A stretch of 60,246 nucleotides of DNA from Bacteroidales bacterium. GTDB taxonomy: Bacteria > Bacteroidota > Bacteroidia > Bacteroidales > WCHB1-69. Shown in pieces: positions 48,933 through 58,632 of the stretch. The first letter of the stretch is position 1, and the number at the start of each line of letters is the position of its first letter. Made by a program: the position numbers and the translations under genes. Where the stretch lies: contig JAKSMG010000002.1 in NCBI GenBank assembly GCA_024400755.1, positions 1 through 60,246 of the forward strand, read 5' to 3'. Under the pieces are notes generated by a model that made no database searches, was not told where the DNA came from, and saw nothing but the letters and a program-made list of their open reading frames with translations.

Positions 48933-50174
48933 ATGAAAAAATTTTTACTTTCAGTGATTGCTTGTTTGATGTCTTGCTTTGTCTTTGCTCAAACGCCGAA
49001 TGTTGACATTTCCATTGACGAGGTGACGACGTCCACCATTACGGCCTCTTTTACGAAAAATGAGTACTGTTCTTCTTATCATTATATGATTGCCGAAATT
49101 GGTGAATTGGAAATGTGGCTGCAAAGTCCGATGTTCGCTGGTATGACCTTGCCGGATTTGGTGATGTCGTGGGGTATTGAAGCAGAAACCGGTTATATTT
49201 ACACTTTTGACGATCTAATTCCGAACACGCCTTATGTGGTTTACGTTGTGGTTCATTCTCAACTTCCCGACATTCTCGTCACGGATACTACGCAGACCTT
49301 AGGTCAAGGTGGTGTCGGGGAAAGTGTCATTTCTATACAGGTGACGGAGATTACCGAAAATTCGGCTCGAGTAATTTGTACTCCAAATGAGGAAACGGCA
49401 GAATTTCGCGATATGCTGATTATTAAGGATTCCTGCCTTGTTTGGAGTCTTGATTCAGCAGTCGAATATCTGAAAAACGATCCGTATGTACTTTATACCG
49501 TTGATGACCATGTTTGGCTACTTAATCCTAACACTACCTATTTTGTGTTGGCTATAGGTCTCAATGCCAATGGCGAATGGGGAGAATTGGCCCAATATGA
49601 GTTTACGACATTGGACGCTTCTACCTCAATTATTGATTTACAGGTGATGGAGATTACCGAAAATTCGGCTCGAGTAATTTGTACTCCCAATGAAGCAACG
49701 GTTGAATTTCTTAATATCCTGATAGATAGAGATACTTATCTTGATTGGGGTGTTGATTCAGTGGTGACATTTATGAAAGAAAATTCTCCTACATTTTATG
49801 AGGAAGAGGACTATGTTTATGAGGAACTTGATCCAGGAACGACTTATGTGATATTGGCGTTGGGTCTCAATGCCAATGGCGAATGGGGAGAATTGGCCCA
49901 ATATGAGTTTACGACATTGGAAGAAACCTCTGTTTGTGATTTTGCCTCAAATCTGTCTATTTATCCCAATCCCGCACACGAATGCGTGAATTTGAATAAT
50001 TTGCCAGTTGGTGCCACGTTGACTTTTGCCGATTTGCAAGGCCGGATTATTTTGACGCAGACCATCCAGAATACGCAAATGACGATTCCTGTCAATGCGT
50101 ATGCCAAGGGAATGTATTTGCTTCGCATTACTGACGGCACATCAACGGTGGCCAAGAAAATTGTAGTTAAATAA
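48933..50174 (+). CDS. T9SS-exported protein with duplicated FN3-like modules
   Basis: A 413-residue protein with a signal peptide (MKKFLLSVIACLMSCFVFAQ). Three beta-rich modules of about 100 residues follow; the second and third are near-identical in places (each has MEITENSARVICTPNE or VTEITENSARVICTPNE, and LNANGEWGELAQYEFTTL), so they arose by a recent duplication. The last 75 residues form a T9SS type A sorting domain (LSIYPNPAHECVNL ... GMYLLRITDG ... KKIVVK). Modules look FN3-like; ligand unknown. A GTG in frame at 48927 was rejected in favour of the ATG, which begins the signal peptide. Confidence 0.88.
   Translation: MKKFLLSVIACLMSCFVFAQTPNVDISIDEVTTSTITASFTKNEYCSSYHYMIAEIGELEMWLQSPMFAGMTLPDLVMSWGIEAETGYIYTFDDLIPNTPYVVYVVVHSQLPDILVTDTTQTLGQGGVGESVISIQVTEITENSARVICTPNEETAEFRDMLIIKDSCLVWSLDSAVEYLKNDPYVLYTVDDHVWLLNPNTTYFVLAIGLNANGEWGELAQYEFTTLDASTSIIDLQVMEITENSARVICTPNEATVEFLNILIDRDTYLDWGVDSVVTFMKENSPTFYEEEDYVYEELDPGTTYVILALGLNANGEWGELAQYEFTTLEETSVCDFASNLSIYPNPAHECVNLNNLPVGATLTFADLQGRIILTQTIQNTQMTIPVNAYAKGMYLLRITDGTSTVAKKIVVK
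49337..49390 (+). repeat. 54-base repeat, first copy
   Basis: Same as 49640-49693 except for two bases. It encodes the start of the duplicated FN3-like module. Confidence 0.85.
49557..49615 (+). repeat. 59-base perfect repeat, first copy
   Basis: Identical to 49863-49921. Encodes the GLNANGEWGELAQYEFTTL end of the module. Perfect identity at DNA level implies a recent duplication or gene conversion with a period of 303-306 bases. Confidence 0.9.
49640..49693 (+). repeat. 54-base repeat, second copy
   Basis: Second copy of 49337-49390, 303 bases downstream. Confidence 0.85.
49863..49921 (+). repeat. 59-base perfect repeat, second copy
   Basis: Second copy of 49557-49615, 306 bases downstream. 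The region between the two repeat pairs has diverged much more than the repeats. Confidence 0.9.
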
Positions 50175-50199
50175 AGAAAATTTTTAATAGTTTGATATG

Positions 50200-50231
50200 A
50201 GAGAGATGCGGTTTGCCGCGTCTCTCTTTTG
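50200..50231 (+). terminator. Intrinsic terminator of the T9SS cargo gene
   Basis: GAGAGA (50201-50206), a T-G pair, GCGG (50208-50211), loop TTTG, then CCGC and TCTCTC, followed by TTTT. A strong 11-bp stem, about 26 bases after the stop. Confidence 0.85.
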
Positions 50232-50335
50232 TTTTCTTGTGGTGGCAAAGAAGTAAAACAGAAATTAGATAAACATCGTATAGTTGTAATGCGTGAGTCG
50301 TATTTCTGCGTTTAAATGCAATATTAGTTCTGTCC

Positions 50336-53300
50336 TTATGGTATAATCTTAATCTGACTGCTCGAATTGTTTCCATCCTGGTTTACCTGGATTTGAACCG
50401 GGATGCGTTCTTGAAGTTCTTCGACGTGAGAGATGATGCCCACGTGTCGTCCCGAGTGGTTGTGGAGTGTGCGCAAGGTGTTGATGGCATTCTGAAGTGG
50501 TTCGCCGCTGAGAGTGCCGAATCCTTCGTCAATAAAGAGCGTGTCAACCGCCAATGATTGTCCAATGTCGCTGAGTGCCAATGCCAATGCAAGGGAAACA
50601 AGAAAACTTTCACCACCGGAAATGGTGCTGGCAGCACGGGTGGAGAAACCCTGGTAGGCATCTTCAATCAGGATGACAAAGGTGCCGGGTTGGACTTTCA
50701 ACGTGTATCTGCTGGTCAGCGTGTGCATATAATGATTGGCTGAATGGATGAGGTTTGTCAATACGTAACTCTGAGCGATTTTACGGAATTTATTGCCTGT
50801 AGAATCACCAATGAGTTCGTTGAGACGTGACCATTTTTGGTAATCTTCCTTCTTTGTTTCTGCGTCGGCAATCAAATCAGCCAATTTCTTCTTGCTTTCC
50901 TCATCCGATAGGAGTTCTTGGTTGATGGCTCCTGTTTTTTCTGTGATTTCCCGCAAGTTGTCGCTAAGTTCAGTAATGCGTTTGTCAAGAAGTTCTATGC
51001 TGTCGTTTTCCGTTATTGTAGGCTTGTTCTGCTGATGCTCAGATTGCTGTTTTTGAAGCGTTTCAAGAGTGGCTTTTTTCGTCTTGACATTATCGTGGCT
51101 ATCTTCGAGCAAACTGTTTTTCTTTCCGATTTGTTCAGAAGTGTAAGTGTTGAGGAAGTGTAGTCTCTCAAGTTCTATATTCGGGTGTTCTTTGATGAAG
51201 TTGTTTATCAGGGATTGTTTTTGTTTATATGTTGTCTTGGCTGTGTCCAATCTATCTAATGTAGTTGCAACATCGGTGTAAACTTGATTTGCTTTTTCAA
51301 GAATTTTATCCACTTTCTGAACCTTGTCAGGACAAATGTCGGTCCATTGAGACTCTATTTTACGAATTTTATCGATGATGTTTTGAACATTGTCGAAATT
51401 GTCTTTTGCCGTACGATAATTAGAATTGAACAGATCTTTTTGCTTAAGATTGAAATCGTACGTTTTAGCTGCAGAAGTCAATTCCTTTGAAAATTCAGTC
51501 GGTTGGTCGTGCCAATTGTTTTCCCATTGGGTTGAACCAATCGCTTTTTGTATTTGGTTTTCAGCTTTTTGAACTTCATCTTGTTTTGTTTCGAGGAGCT
51601 TTTTAGCTGTATTGATTCGGTTTTGGCAATCTCTGACGTCCTGTTCTGCTTTCCGGCTTGCCTCGCTAATACTTTCTACTTCTTTTCGTTGGTTGTCCAG
51701 CTTTTTGCGAAGTTCCTTCACTACTGTTTCTTTCTTTTCGCCATCTTCGATTTTCTTTTCCAATTCGGCTTTTTCGTTGGCAGTTTCTGTCTTTAACTCT
51801 TTGAGAGATTGTGCGGTATTGCCATCAATAGCGTTGATGCCACATTTAATGCAGGCATCTAGGGCTTTTTGGCTGGCAGTAGCTACAGTCGTATCTTTGT
51901 CCAAAGAAGCTTTTTCGCTGTCATACGATTCTTGGGCGTTTTTGATTTCCGCATCGATATTGATTTTCTTGTTATTTAAGTTTTCGTATGCCGTTTTAGC
52001 CTCTTGATAGGAATTCTCCAGGCCTGAAATAAGTTTGGAAAGCTCTTCTTCGTGCGGCAATTCGCTACTTAGCTTTTGACGGCAGATAGGACAGATGTCA
52101 CCTTTATGCAACTTTTGTCGTAAGGTTATTGCAAACTTGTCAATAGTATCTTTTTGTTTTTCAAGATCTTCTTTCTTTGAATCCATAATGATTTTGGCTT
52201 CTCGAAGGGGAGTGCTCATATTGGCGGATGTCAGGATTTTGTCATCCAGGACTTTTTTCCTTTTTTCAAGCTCTTCCGTTTTTTTAGCCATTCGAGTTTG
52301 CTCGGAGACAAGGGTTTCAAGACGTTCGTTGGCGATGTCGATATTTTTGATTAATTCAGAAAGTTGATTGTGCCGGGTGCGTAAATCGGACAATTGGAGT
52401 TCATCTACCTCCTTGGCGTTTTTATCCACTTCTTTTTCTTGCGTGGAAAATGCTTCTTTTGCGGCATTTTCTTTGAGGCTGGCATTCTTGAAATCTTCTT
52501 GAAGTTTCGTTAAATTCTCTTTTTCGGTTTTTATTTCAGCATTGTTTTTTGCGATGTCGGCACGTCCATCAACGACAATCTTTAATTGACCTGCTATTGT
52601 TTGTGCGTTTTCATAGATAGAGATTTTGTCATTTTCTTTGTTCAAGAGAGAGCCAATTGTCTTGATATTGCTGTCAATTTTCAAAATTTCTTCATTGGCA
52701 AATTCTTGTCCTTCCAGGAGAAACGAATATTCTTTTGACAAATTTTCGAGTTTTTTCTCTTGTTCGTCTTGAATATCCTTTGCATTCTTACTTTCAATCA
52801 GCCAGTTTCGTGCCTCGATGGAGACATTCCAATCCTTAATCAATGTTTCTTGCTGTTTGAAATCTTCACTTTCCGTTTTTTGTAAGGCCGTTTTTAATTC
52901 TTCCTGTACGAGGCCAACCTTTTTGTTCAACTCAGTATCGGTCTGAATCCAAGTGCGTTTGGCTATTTCGTCGTCGCTTAGTTTTTTTTGCGTATTGTAT
53001 TCATCTTTCAGATTTTTGACAATCAGTTTTTTCTCAGCTATTTCGTCATCTGAAAATGTGGTGATTCCTTCAATTAGTTGCTTGGCGACCTCCCAACAGG
53101 TTTTTTTATCCATTGTGGCGGCATACAACTTGGCACCAATTTTGGAATAGATATCCACGCCGGTGATTTTTTCCAGGATAGCGGCTTTTTCATTATCTTC
53201 GCTATTTAAAAATCGGGTAAAGTCACCTTGGGCTAGCATTGTGGTGCGGCAAAACTGAGTGAAGTCCAAGCCAATAGCTTCCTTAATCTCTTGTTGAATC

Positions 53301-53731
53301 TGTTTGTCTTTGTCAAGAACCTCATTGGTGTCAAGATTTTTGAGTGCCCAGGATTTTGATTGCAGGTTGCCTTTGATTTTTCCGTGTGCACGGGCTATGG
53401 ACCATTTGGCCTCATAGTGAATCCCGTTTTTCCCTATGAATGTAAGGGAAGAAAATGCTTCTCCAGTGTTGTGTCGCATAAGTTGGCGAGGATCTCTGAT
53501 GGTGATTTTTTTATCTCCGTCGCTGGTGTCGCCCTGCATTTTGGTAGTACTAAGACGGGGCGTGTCGGCATAGAGTGCCAGACAGATGGCATCGAGAATG
53601 GTGGATTTGCCGGAACCTGTCTTGCCCGTAATCAGAAACACTTCACTGGTGTTGAGTGGTTCTTGTTCAAAATCAATGGTGGCATCTTCAATAGATGCAA
53701 TATTATGTATGATAAGTTTCTGTATTTTCAT
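50336..53731 (-). CDS. sbcC: Exonuclease subunit SbcC (Rad50-like SMC ATPase)
   Basis: A 1131-residue SMC-type protein. Walker A GKTGSGKST at residues 36-44, long coiled coil from about 190 to 930, a zinc-hook CPIC at about 545, and the C-terminal half of the ATPase with signature TISGGESFLVSLALALALSD and Walker B TLFIDEGFGTLSGE at about 1062. With SbcD it forms the Mre11/Rad50-like nuclease that cuts hairpin DNA and processes double-strand ends. It begins 15 bases after sbcD in the same operon. Length is within the family range (about 1000-1100). Confidence 0.96.
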   Translation of the reverse strand: MKIQKLIIHNIASIEDATIDFEQEPLNTSEVFLITGKTGSGKSTILDAICLALYADTPRLSTTKMQGDTSDGDKKITIRDPRQLMRHNTGEAFSSLTFIGKNGIHYEAKWSIARAHGKIKGNLQSKSWALKNLDTNEVLDKDKQIQQEIKEAIGLDFTQFCRTTMLAQGDFTRFLNSEDNEKAAILEKITGVDIYSKIGAKLYAATMDKKTCWEVAKQLIEGITTFSDDEIAEKKLIVKNLKDEYNTQKKLSDDEIAKRTWIQTDTELNKKVGLVQEELKTALQKTESEDFKQQETLIKDWNVSIEARNWLIESKNAKDIQDEQEKKLENLSKEYSFLLEGQEFANEEILKIDSNIKTIGSLLNKENDKISIYENAQTIAGQLKIVVDGRADIAKNNAEIKTEKENLTKLQEDFKNASLKENAAKEAFSTQEKEVDKNAKEVDELQLSDLRTRHNQLSELIKNIDIANERLETLVSEQTRMAKKTEELEKRKKVLDDKILTSANMSTPLREAKIIMDSKKEDLEKQKDTIDKFAITLRQKLHKGDICPICRQKLSSELPHEEELSKLISGLENSYQEAKTAYENLNNKKINIDAEIKNAQESYDSEKASLDKDTTVATASQKALDACIKCGINAIDGNTAQSLKELKTETANEKAELEKKIEDGEKKETVVKELRKKLDNQRKEVESISEASRKAEQDVRDCQNRINTAKKLLETKQDEVQKAENQIQKAIGSTQWENNWHDQPTEFSKELTSAAKTYDFNLKQKDLFNSNYRTAKDNFDNVQNIIDKIRKIESQWTDICPDKVQKVDKILEKANQVYTDVATTLDRLDTAKTTYKQKQSLINNFIKEHPNIELERLHFLNTYTSEQIGKKNSLLEDSHDNVKTKKATLETLQKQQSEHQQNKPTITENDSIELLDKRITELSDNLREITEKTGAINQELLSDEESKKKLADLIADAETKKEDYQKWSRLNELIGDSTGNKFRKIAQSYVLTNLIHSANHYMHTLTSRYTLKVQPGTFVILIEDAYQGFSTRAASTISGGESFLVSLALALALSDIGQSLAVDTLFIDEGFGTLSGEPLQNAINTLRTLHNHSGRHVGIISHVEELQERIPVQIQVNQDGNNSSSQIKIIP

Positions 53732-53746
53732 AATAAATCTGCCTGT

Positions 53747-54913
53747 TTATTTAGAAGAATCTTCGTTAATTAATTGAAGGACATCATTGAATACGCTGGT
53801 CATTTCCTCGTCAAAGGAAATACAAAGATCCTCGGCATAACGTTTGGCGATGTCGATGGGTGCTTCCGACTGCAATTCCTGAATGCTTAGGACTTTTTCA
53901 GACATTCGACTGCTTTCTTTGCGTTTTGCGTTGATATGGCAAAAAAGACATTCTTTCGATTCTGTTAGTTTGACGGCTTCGGCATTGGCCTCTACAGGAA
54001 GAAAGTCCTCTACCTCTACGTTTAAGCGGATGTAGGAGGGAATGCCGTCGTCGTAATTTTCCAGAAGTTTTTTGGCTTCGTCCCACGAAACAAAACATCC
54101 GTTGGTTGGCAGGGTCACCAAAGGACGAGGATTGTCAATTTCAATTTGATTTACTTTGGGTGTGTCCCCATGGTTGTCAATTTCCACGATGCTGACCGTA
54201 TGGGTGTAGTTTTCATCAAAACTCACGGGAATAGGAGTTCCGCAGTAGCGTACGTTGTGTTTTCCGGTATGGACGAACTGTTCACGATGGATATGGCCGA
54301 GAGCCAGGTAGTCGTATCCGTCACCCATTTGGGCGATGTCGAAAGCATCAATGCCGCCCACGGTGTATTCGGAACCGTGTTCGTGTCCCGTAAAGTCGCA
54401 ACCTTGAACCGTAGTGTGTGCGGACATAATGACAGGAAGCCCATTTTTGTTTCGTTCAGCCACAAGGTCTAACAATTGTTGAAAGAAACCGTCAGGAATG
54501 TTGCGCTCGCTGGCGTAAGGAACCGCCACCACAAACCCTTTATCAGGAATTTCTAGGATGTGCTCCTCTGGATTTTCTTTGTCAAGCGTGCCGATAGTAT
54601 TGACGTTCAGCGCTTTCCAGGGCGTCTGGAAAATTTCGTGTTTGGTTCCGCTGTCGTGGTTTCCAGCTGTTATAACGATAATCATAGAAGGATTGGCATT
54701 GTGGATTTTCACGATGTATTCTGTAAAAAGGGTTTGTACCGCTGCTGATGGTTGAGAAGTATGGTACACGTCCCCGCAAAGCAAAAAAACATCAGGTTGC
54801 TGTTCTTTGACGATGTTGACCATTTGCTGTAGCATGGCGGTATGTTCTTCGCTACGGTCATAGTTGTATAGAGAGTGTCCCAAGTGCCAGTCGCTGGTGT
54901 GTAGTATTTTCAT
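53747..54913 (-). CDS. sbcD: Exonuclease subunit SbcD (Mre11-like nuclease)
   Basis: A 388-residue metallophosphoesterase nuclease. Phosphoesterase motifs are complete: SDWHLG (residues 7-12), LCGDVYH (about 46-52), TAGNHDSG (about 82-89), MSAHTTVQG and ALGHIHREQ. These hold the two Mn ions. The C-terminal SbcD region (about 265-388) binds SbcC. It is the first gene of the sbcDC operon and has a -7 box 70 bases upstream, sharing a 232-base divergent spacer with gcvT. Confidence 0.96.
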   Translation of the reverse strand: MKILHTSDWHLGHSLYNYDRSEEHTAMLQQMVNIVKEQQPDVFLLCGDVYHTSQPSAAVQTLFTEYIVKIHNANPSMIIVITAGNHDSGTKHEIFQTPWKALNVNTIGTLDKENPEEHILEIPDKGFVVAVPYASERNIPDGFFQQLLDLVAERNKNGLPVIMSAHTTVQGCDFTGHEHGSEYTVGGIDAFDIAQMGDGYDYLALGHIHREQFVHTGKHNVRYCGTPIPVSFDENYTHTVSIVEIDNHGDTPKVNQIEIDNPRPLVTLPTNGCFVSWDEAKKLLENYDDGIPSYIRLNVEVEDFLPVEANAEAVKLTESKECLFCHINAKRKESSRMSEKVLSIQELQSEAPIDIAKRYAEDLCISFDEEMTSVFNDVLQLINEDSSK

Positions 54914-54983
54914 GGGAATAAAAGATTATTATGATATATTTTTTTGATATTTGATGGCTTTTATAGCCATATAAGATATTCTG

Positions 54984-54991
54984 CAAATTTA
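54984..54991 (-). promoter_or_regulatory. -7 box for sbcDC
   Basis: CAAATTTA on the plus strand reads TAAATTTG on the minus strand, an exact match 71 bases before the sbcD ATG. Confidence 0.6.
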
Positions 54992-55094
54992 CATAAAATT
55001 TTGATGATGTGGCGTAATTTTCAAAAAATGGATTTTCGGCAACTTCCGGGCTACGAGAAAGAACATTTTTTATGCCATCAATCAAAATATTTTG

Positions 55095-55102
55095 TATTTT
55101 TG
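55095..55102 (+). promoter_or_regulatory. -7 box for the gcvT transcript
   Basis: TATTTTTG, an exact match, 43 bases before the gcvT ATG. It probably drives gcvT-guaD-porin-fumC and the following reductase gene. Confidence 0.65.
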
Positions 55103-55145
55103 CAAAATGTAGAATTTTATATTATTAACATTAATAAAAATAAAA

Positions 55146-56237
55146 ATGAAACAGACTGTATTCAAAGAAACTCACGAAAAATTAGGTGCAAAGATGGTTG
55201 AATTTGCAGGTTTCTATATGCCTATCCAATACGAAGGCGTATCTGCTGAACACCTGCACGTAAGAAGCAAAGTCGGCGTTTTCGACGTATCCCACATGGG
55301 CGAATTTACCGTTAAGGGTCCTAAGGCCTTGGATTTGCTCCAATACATCACTTCCAACGATGTGGCAGCCCTTTTCCCAGGAAAAGTTCAATATTCTTGC
55401 TTCCCTAACGGCAAAGGCGGTATCGTTGACGACCTCTTGGTTTACAATATCGCTGAAAACGATTATCTCTTGGTAGTTAATGCCGCCAATATCGATAAGG
55501 ATTGGGCTTGGGTTTCAAAGCAAAATGAAAAATTCGGTGCCGAAATCGCCAATATTTCCGATCAGATTTCCCAATTGGCCGTTCAGGGTCCTTTGGCACT
55601 GAAAGCTATGCAGAAGTTGACCGACGCCAGCGTTATCGATATGGAATATTATACAACCAAGACGATTACTTTTGCAGGCATTCCTAATGTGATTTTCTCT
55701 ACTACCGGTTACACCGGTGCGGGTGGCTGCGAAATCTATTTCAAGAACGAAGACGCTTTCAAGATTTGGGATGCCGTTTTCGAAGCCGGTAAGGAATTCG
55801 ACATTAAACCTATCGGTTTGGGTGCTCGCGACACCTTGCGTCTCGAAATGGGCTTCTGCCTCTATGGCCACGAAATCGACGATACCATCACTCCAGTGGA
55901 AGCTGGTTTGGGCTGGATCACTAAGTTCGTTGATCATAAAAATTTCATCGACAAGGATTTTATGTTGGAACTGAAAGCCAATGGTATGAGAAAGAAATTG
56001 GCCGGATTTGAAATGGTTGAACGTGGTATTCCTCGTTTGGAATATGAAGTTTGTGACGCGGAAGGCAACAATATCGGTATTGTCCGCTCCGGAACTTTCG
56101 GTCCTTCTATCAACAAGTCCGTGGGTACGGCTTGGCTGAAACCCGAATTTGCTAAGTCAGGTAACGAAATCTATATCAAGATTCGTGAAAAATTAGTGAA
56201 GGCCGTTACCGTTAAGATGCCTTTCTATAAAGGATAA
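55146..56237 (+). CDS. gcvT: Glycine cleavage system T protein (aminomethyltransferase)
   Basis: A 363-residue enzyme that transfers the methylene of aminomethyl-lipoyl H protein to tetrahydrofolate, releasing ammonia. Family features: FAGFYMPIQYEG, VFDVSHMGEF, GGIVDDLLVYN, STTGYTGAGGCEIYF, LGARDTLRLEMGFCLYGHEI (the Asp/Arg/Glu folate-binding part) and GTFGPSINKSVGTAW. Length is typical. The P and H protein genes are not in the window. The gene is followed after 13 bases by guaD and appears to lead a five-gene transcript. Confidence 0.97.
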   Translation: MKQTVFKETHEKLGAKMVEFAGFYMPIQYEGVSAEHLHVRSKVGVFDVSHMGEFTVKGPKALDLLQYITSNDVAALFPGKVQYSCFPNGKGGIVDDLLVYNIAENDYLLVVNAANIDKDWAWVSKQNEKFGAEIANISDQISQLAVQGPLALKAMQKLTDASVIDMEYYTTKTITFAGIPNVIFSTTGYTGAGGCEIYFKNEDAFKIWDAVFEAGKEFDIKPIGLGARDTLRLEMGFCLYGHEIDDTITPVEAGLGWITKFVDHKNFIDKDFMLELKANGMRKKLAGFEMVERGIPRLEYEVCDAEGNNIGIVRSGTFGPSINKSVGTAWLKPEFAKSGNEIYIKIREKLVKAVTVKMPFYKG

Positions 56238-56250
56238 TCTGTCAGGTACA

Positions 56251-56724
56251 ATGAAGTATCAGAAAAAATTTATGGACGAAGCCATTGCCCTGTCCCGACG
56301 TTGTCTCGGGACAGGCAAGGGTGGTCCTTTTGGCGCTGTTGTCGTCAAGGACGGTCAAATCGTGGGCCGCGGCAGCAATAGCGTGACGCTCCTCAATGAC
56401 CCTACCGCCCACGCCGAGGTGATGGCCATTCGGGATGCGTGCAAAAATCTCAATTCGTTCCAATTGGATGGGTGCGAAATCTATACCAGTTGCGAACCCT
56501 GCCCAATGTGCTTGGGCGCTATCTATTGGGCACGACCCGACAAAATCTACTTTGCAGCCGACAAACAAGACGCTTCGGCTGCCGGCTTTGACGACTCTTT
56601 TATCTATCAGGAATTGGATAGACCTATGATGGAACGCAAAATCGCTACCGAACAGCACGATCCCGCTGCCGCCCGCGAAGTGTTCCAATCTTGGCTGAAT
56701 TTGGAAAATAAGATTGAATACTAA
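56251..56724 (+). CDS. guaD: Guanine deaminase (cytidine deaminase-like fold)
   Basis: A 157-residue zinc hydrolase converting guanine to xanthine. It carries HAEVMAIRDACK (zinc His and catalytic Glu, about residues 51-62) and TSCEPCPMCLGAIYWARP (two zinc Cys, about 79-96). The long C-terminal match to the Bacillus-type GuaD (AGFDDSFIYQELDRP and a terminal NKIEY) distinguishes it from tRNA adenosine deaminase TadA. A perfect 10-bp GC-rich inverted repeat (56289-56315) lies within the coding sequence near the 5' end, encoding residues 13-22 without disturbing the frame. It ends 5 bases before the putative porin gene. Confidence 0.92.
   Translation: MKYQKKFMDEAIALSRRCLGTGKGGPFGAVVVKDGQIVGRGSNSVTLLNDPTAHAEVMAIRDACKNLNSFQLDGCEIYTSCEPCPMCLGAIYWARPDKIYFAADKQDASAAGFDDSFIYQELDRPMMERKIATEQHDPAAAREVFQSWLNLENKIEY
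56289..56315. repeat. GC-rich inverted repeat inside guaD
   Basis: CCTGTCCCGA (56289-56298) and TCGGGACAGG (56306-56315) are perfect inverted copies with a 7-base spacer. The palindrome sits in the codons for residues 13-22. Similar palindromes (TGTCCCGA...TCGGGACA) look like mobile extragenic repeats, so its presence in a gene is odd. Confidence 0.6.
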
Positions 56725-56729
56725 ATAAA

Positions 56730-58631
56730 ATGAAAATCGCCCGTCTGCTGTTGATCGCCTTGTGCTTTCTTGTGCCCGTCTGCCTATTGGCCCAAGAAGT
56801 GGATGAAGAACAGTCGGGCCACGAACACGAGTTCCATAAGCACGAAATCGATACGGCTATGGCGATGTCGCCCGATTTTATGCCGGTCTTTTATGGAACC
56901 ATCGAACCTCATTGGATCAAGCCGATGACAATGTTTCCCGTGGATACTTCTATGGCTCAAACTCATCAGTTCGACCCTATGCTGAAAAATCAAAATATAT
57001 GCCAGAATGTCGGAATGTATTGCCAGGCACATCAGTTTATGAATTTCGATTACGAGAGAAATCCTGGTTTCTCTATGATTACGCTCCCGTATCCGCTTTA
57101 TATGAAAACTCAAAATGATGTGAGATTTTACGATGTCAAGACGTCGTTCACCAATCTGGCCTTCACTTACGGTATTGCCAATATGTATGATTTTAGTGCT
57201 ACGCATACGCAGAAATACAAGGGTATGACGGCGGCTTTTGATATGCAGGCATTCTCCAATCAGGGCTATTTCTTGAATCAGGAAACCCACGATATGTCTA
57301 TCAATGCCTTCATCCATTATGAGATTCCTTCCGAAATATATGGTTTTACCGCCTCGTATATTTTCAATCGTTTGAAGTTGCAGGATAATGGCGGACTGTC
57401 TAATGTGGATTTGTTTATGAATAATAAGGCCCAGGAATTAAAGGGCTACCCGGTGCATTCCGCCTACGGCTATTCAAAAATTGTAACCCACGACGCTCTT
57501 TTCCAGCAATATGTCAATATCATTGATAAAAAGAAACGCTATTTCGGAACAATAACACACAGCTTTCAATTCAAACAGCTGAAAACAGACTATATCGACT
57601 ATAATTTCGACTCCACGTTCTATCAGCCCCATTATTACTATTCCACCGATTCGACCCACGATACCATTCAATACTACAGCATCATCAATTCTTTGCAGTG
57701 GTCGAATTATAAGCCCTTGGATACCTTGCCCGACAAAAAGTATTTCTTTCGAGTGGCTGGGGGCATTATGCACGAGTATGTCAATGCCGTGACCCCTCGC
57801 TATGTAGGCAATACCTTCACCTTGTTCGCCCGCCTGCACTTGCGATTGTTCGGAGTGATGGATGTTACGAGCCGTATCGCGTATTCTTTTAACGACTACA
57901 ACAAAAACGATGTGGTGGCAGCGGTGGGCGCGAAATGGATGATTCAAAAGAAATACAATCACTTTTTAGGGGCAGACGTTAATTTCTACCGCAATTCACC
58001 GGATTATATTTATTCTAAATACTATGGAAACCATAATATGTGGTCCACCGTATGGCCTAAGCAAAACACGCTGAAAGTGGGTGCCTATTGGTCTATGCTG
58101 AATTATCGGGTGGAATTTAATTACTTTATGGTCAATAATTTTGTCCGTTTGGATGTCAATTATATGCCTTTCCTGACCGAAAGAAGTGCGAATGTGGTGC
58201 AACTGCATCTTTTCGCTCCTATTCGGGTGAAGGGCTTCGGCTTCGATATCAATACCTATATTCAATACTCAAGCAGTAAGGCGTTGAATGTTCCGTTGGT
58301 GGCCTTGAAGGCGTCTCCTTATTATATCTTCAATTTCTTAAGAGGAAAATTGAAGATGCAAATCGGGGTGGATTTGATGTATAACACGGCTTATTTTGCC
58401 GACGGCTACGACCCCGTGATGCATCAATTTTATGTGCAAAACTTTACCCGGGTGGGCAATTATGCCTATTTGGATGCCAATATTACGTTGAGAATCAAAC
58501 GTATTACCTTCTTCTTTAGAGCCGGACACGTCTTGTCGGGAATCATTGGCCATAATTACTTCCTAACGCCGTATTATCCGGCTATGGATCGTCGTTTTCA
58601 AATTGGTATTAACTGGAAATTTTATGATTAA
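56730..58631 (+). CDS. Putative outer-membrane porin (Porin_10-like)
   Basis: A 633-residue protein with a signal peptide (residues about 1-21, [16 protein letters not shown]), a short His/Glu-rich N-terminal mature segment ([11 protein letters not shown], residues 31-41) that could bind divalent metal, and a long beta-barrel region in which strands alternate aromatic and polar residues. The C-terminus ends GINWKFYD with aromatic residues near the end. The pattern fits the Bacteroidota putative-porin family, though I cannot confirm by search. It sits between guaD (5 bases) and fumC (1 base), so it is probably co-translated with metabolic enzymes. Confidence 0.75.
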   Translation: MKIARLLLIALCFLVPVCLLAQEVDEEQSGHEHEFHKHEIDTAMAMSPDFMPVFYGTIEPHWIKPMTMFPVDTSMAQTHQFDPMLKNQNICQNVGMYCQAHQFMNFDYERNPGFSMITLPYPLYMKTQNDVRFYDVKTSFTNLAFTYGIANMYDFSATHTQKYKGMTAAFDMQAFSNQGYFLNQETHDMSINAFIHYEIPSEIYGFTASYIFNRLKLQDNGGLSNVDLFMNNKAQELKGYPVHSAYGYSKIVTHDALFQQYVNIIDKKKRYFGTITHSFQFKQLKTDYIDYNFDSTFYQPHYYYSTDSTHDTIQYYSIINSLQWSNYKPLDTLPDKKYFFRVAGGIMHEYVNAVTPRYVGNTFTLFARLHLRLFGVMDVTSRIAYSFNDYNKNDVVAAVGAKWMIQKKYNHFLGADVNFYRNSPDYIYSKYYGNHNMWSTVWPKQNTLKVGAYWSMLNYRVEFNYFMVNNFVRLDVNYMPFLTERSANVVQLHLFAPIRVKGFGFDINTYIQYSSSKALNVPLVALKASPYYIFNFLRGKLKMQIGVDLMYNTAYFADGYDPVMHQFYVQNFTRVGNYAYLDANITLRIKRITFFFRAGHVLSGIIGHNYFLTPYYPAMDRRFQIGINWKFYD

Positions 58632-58632
58632 T

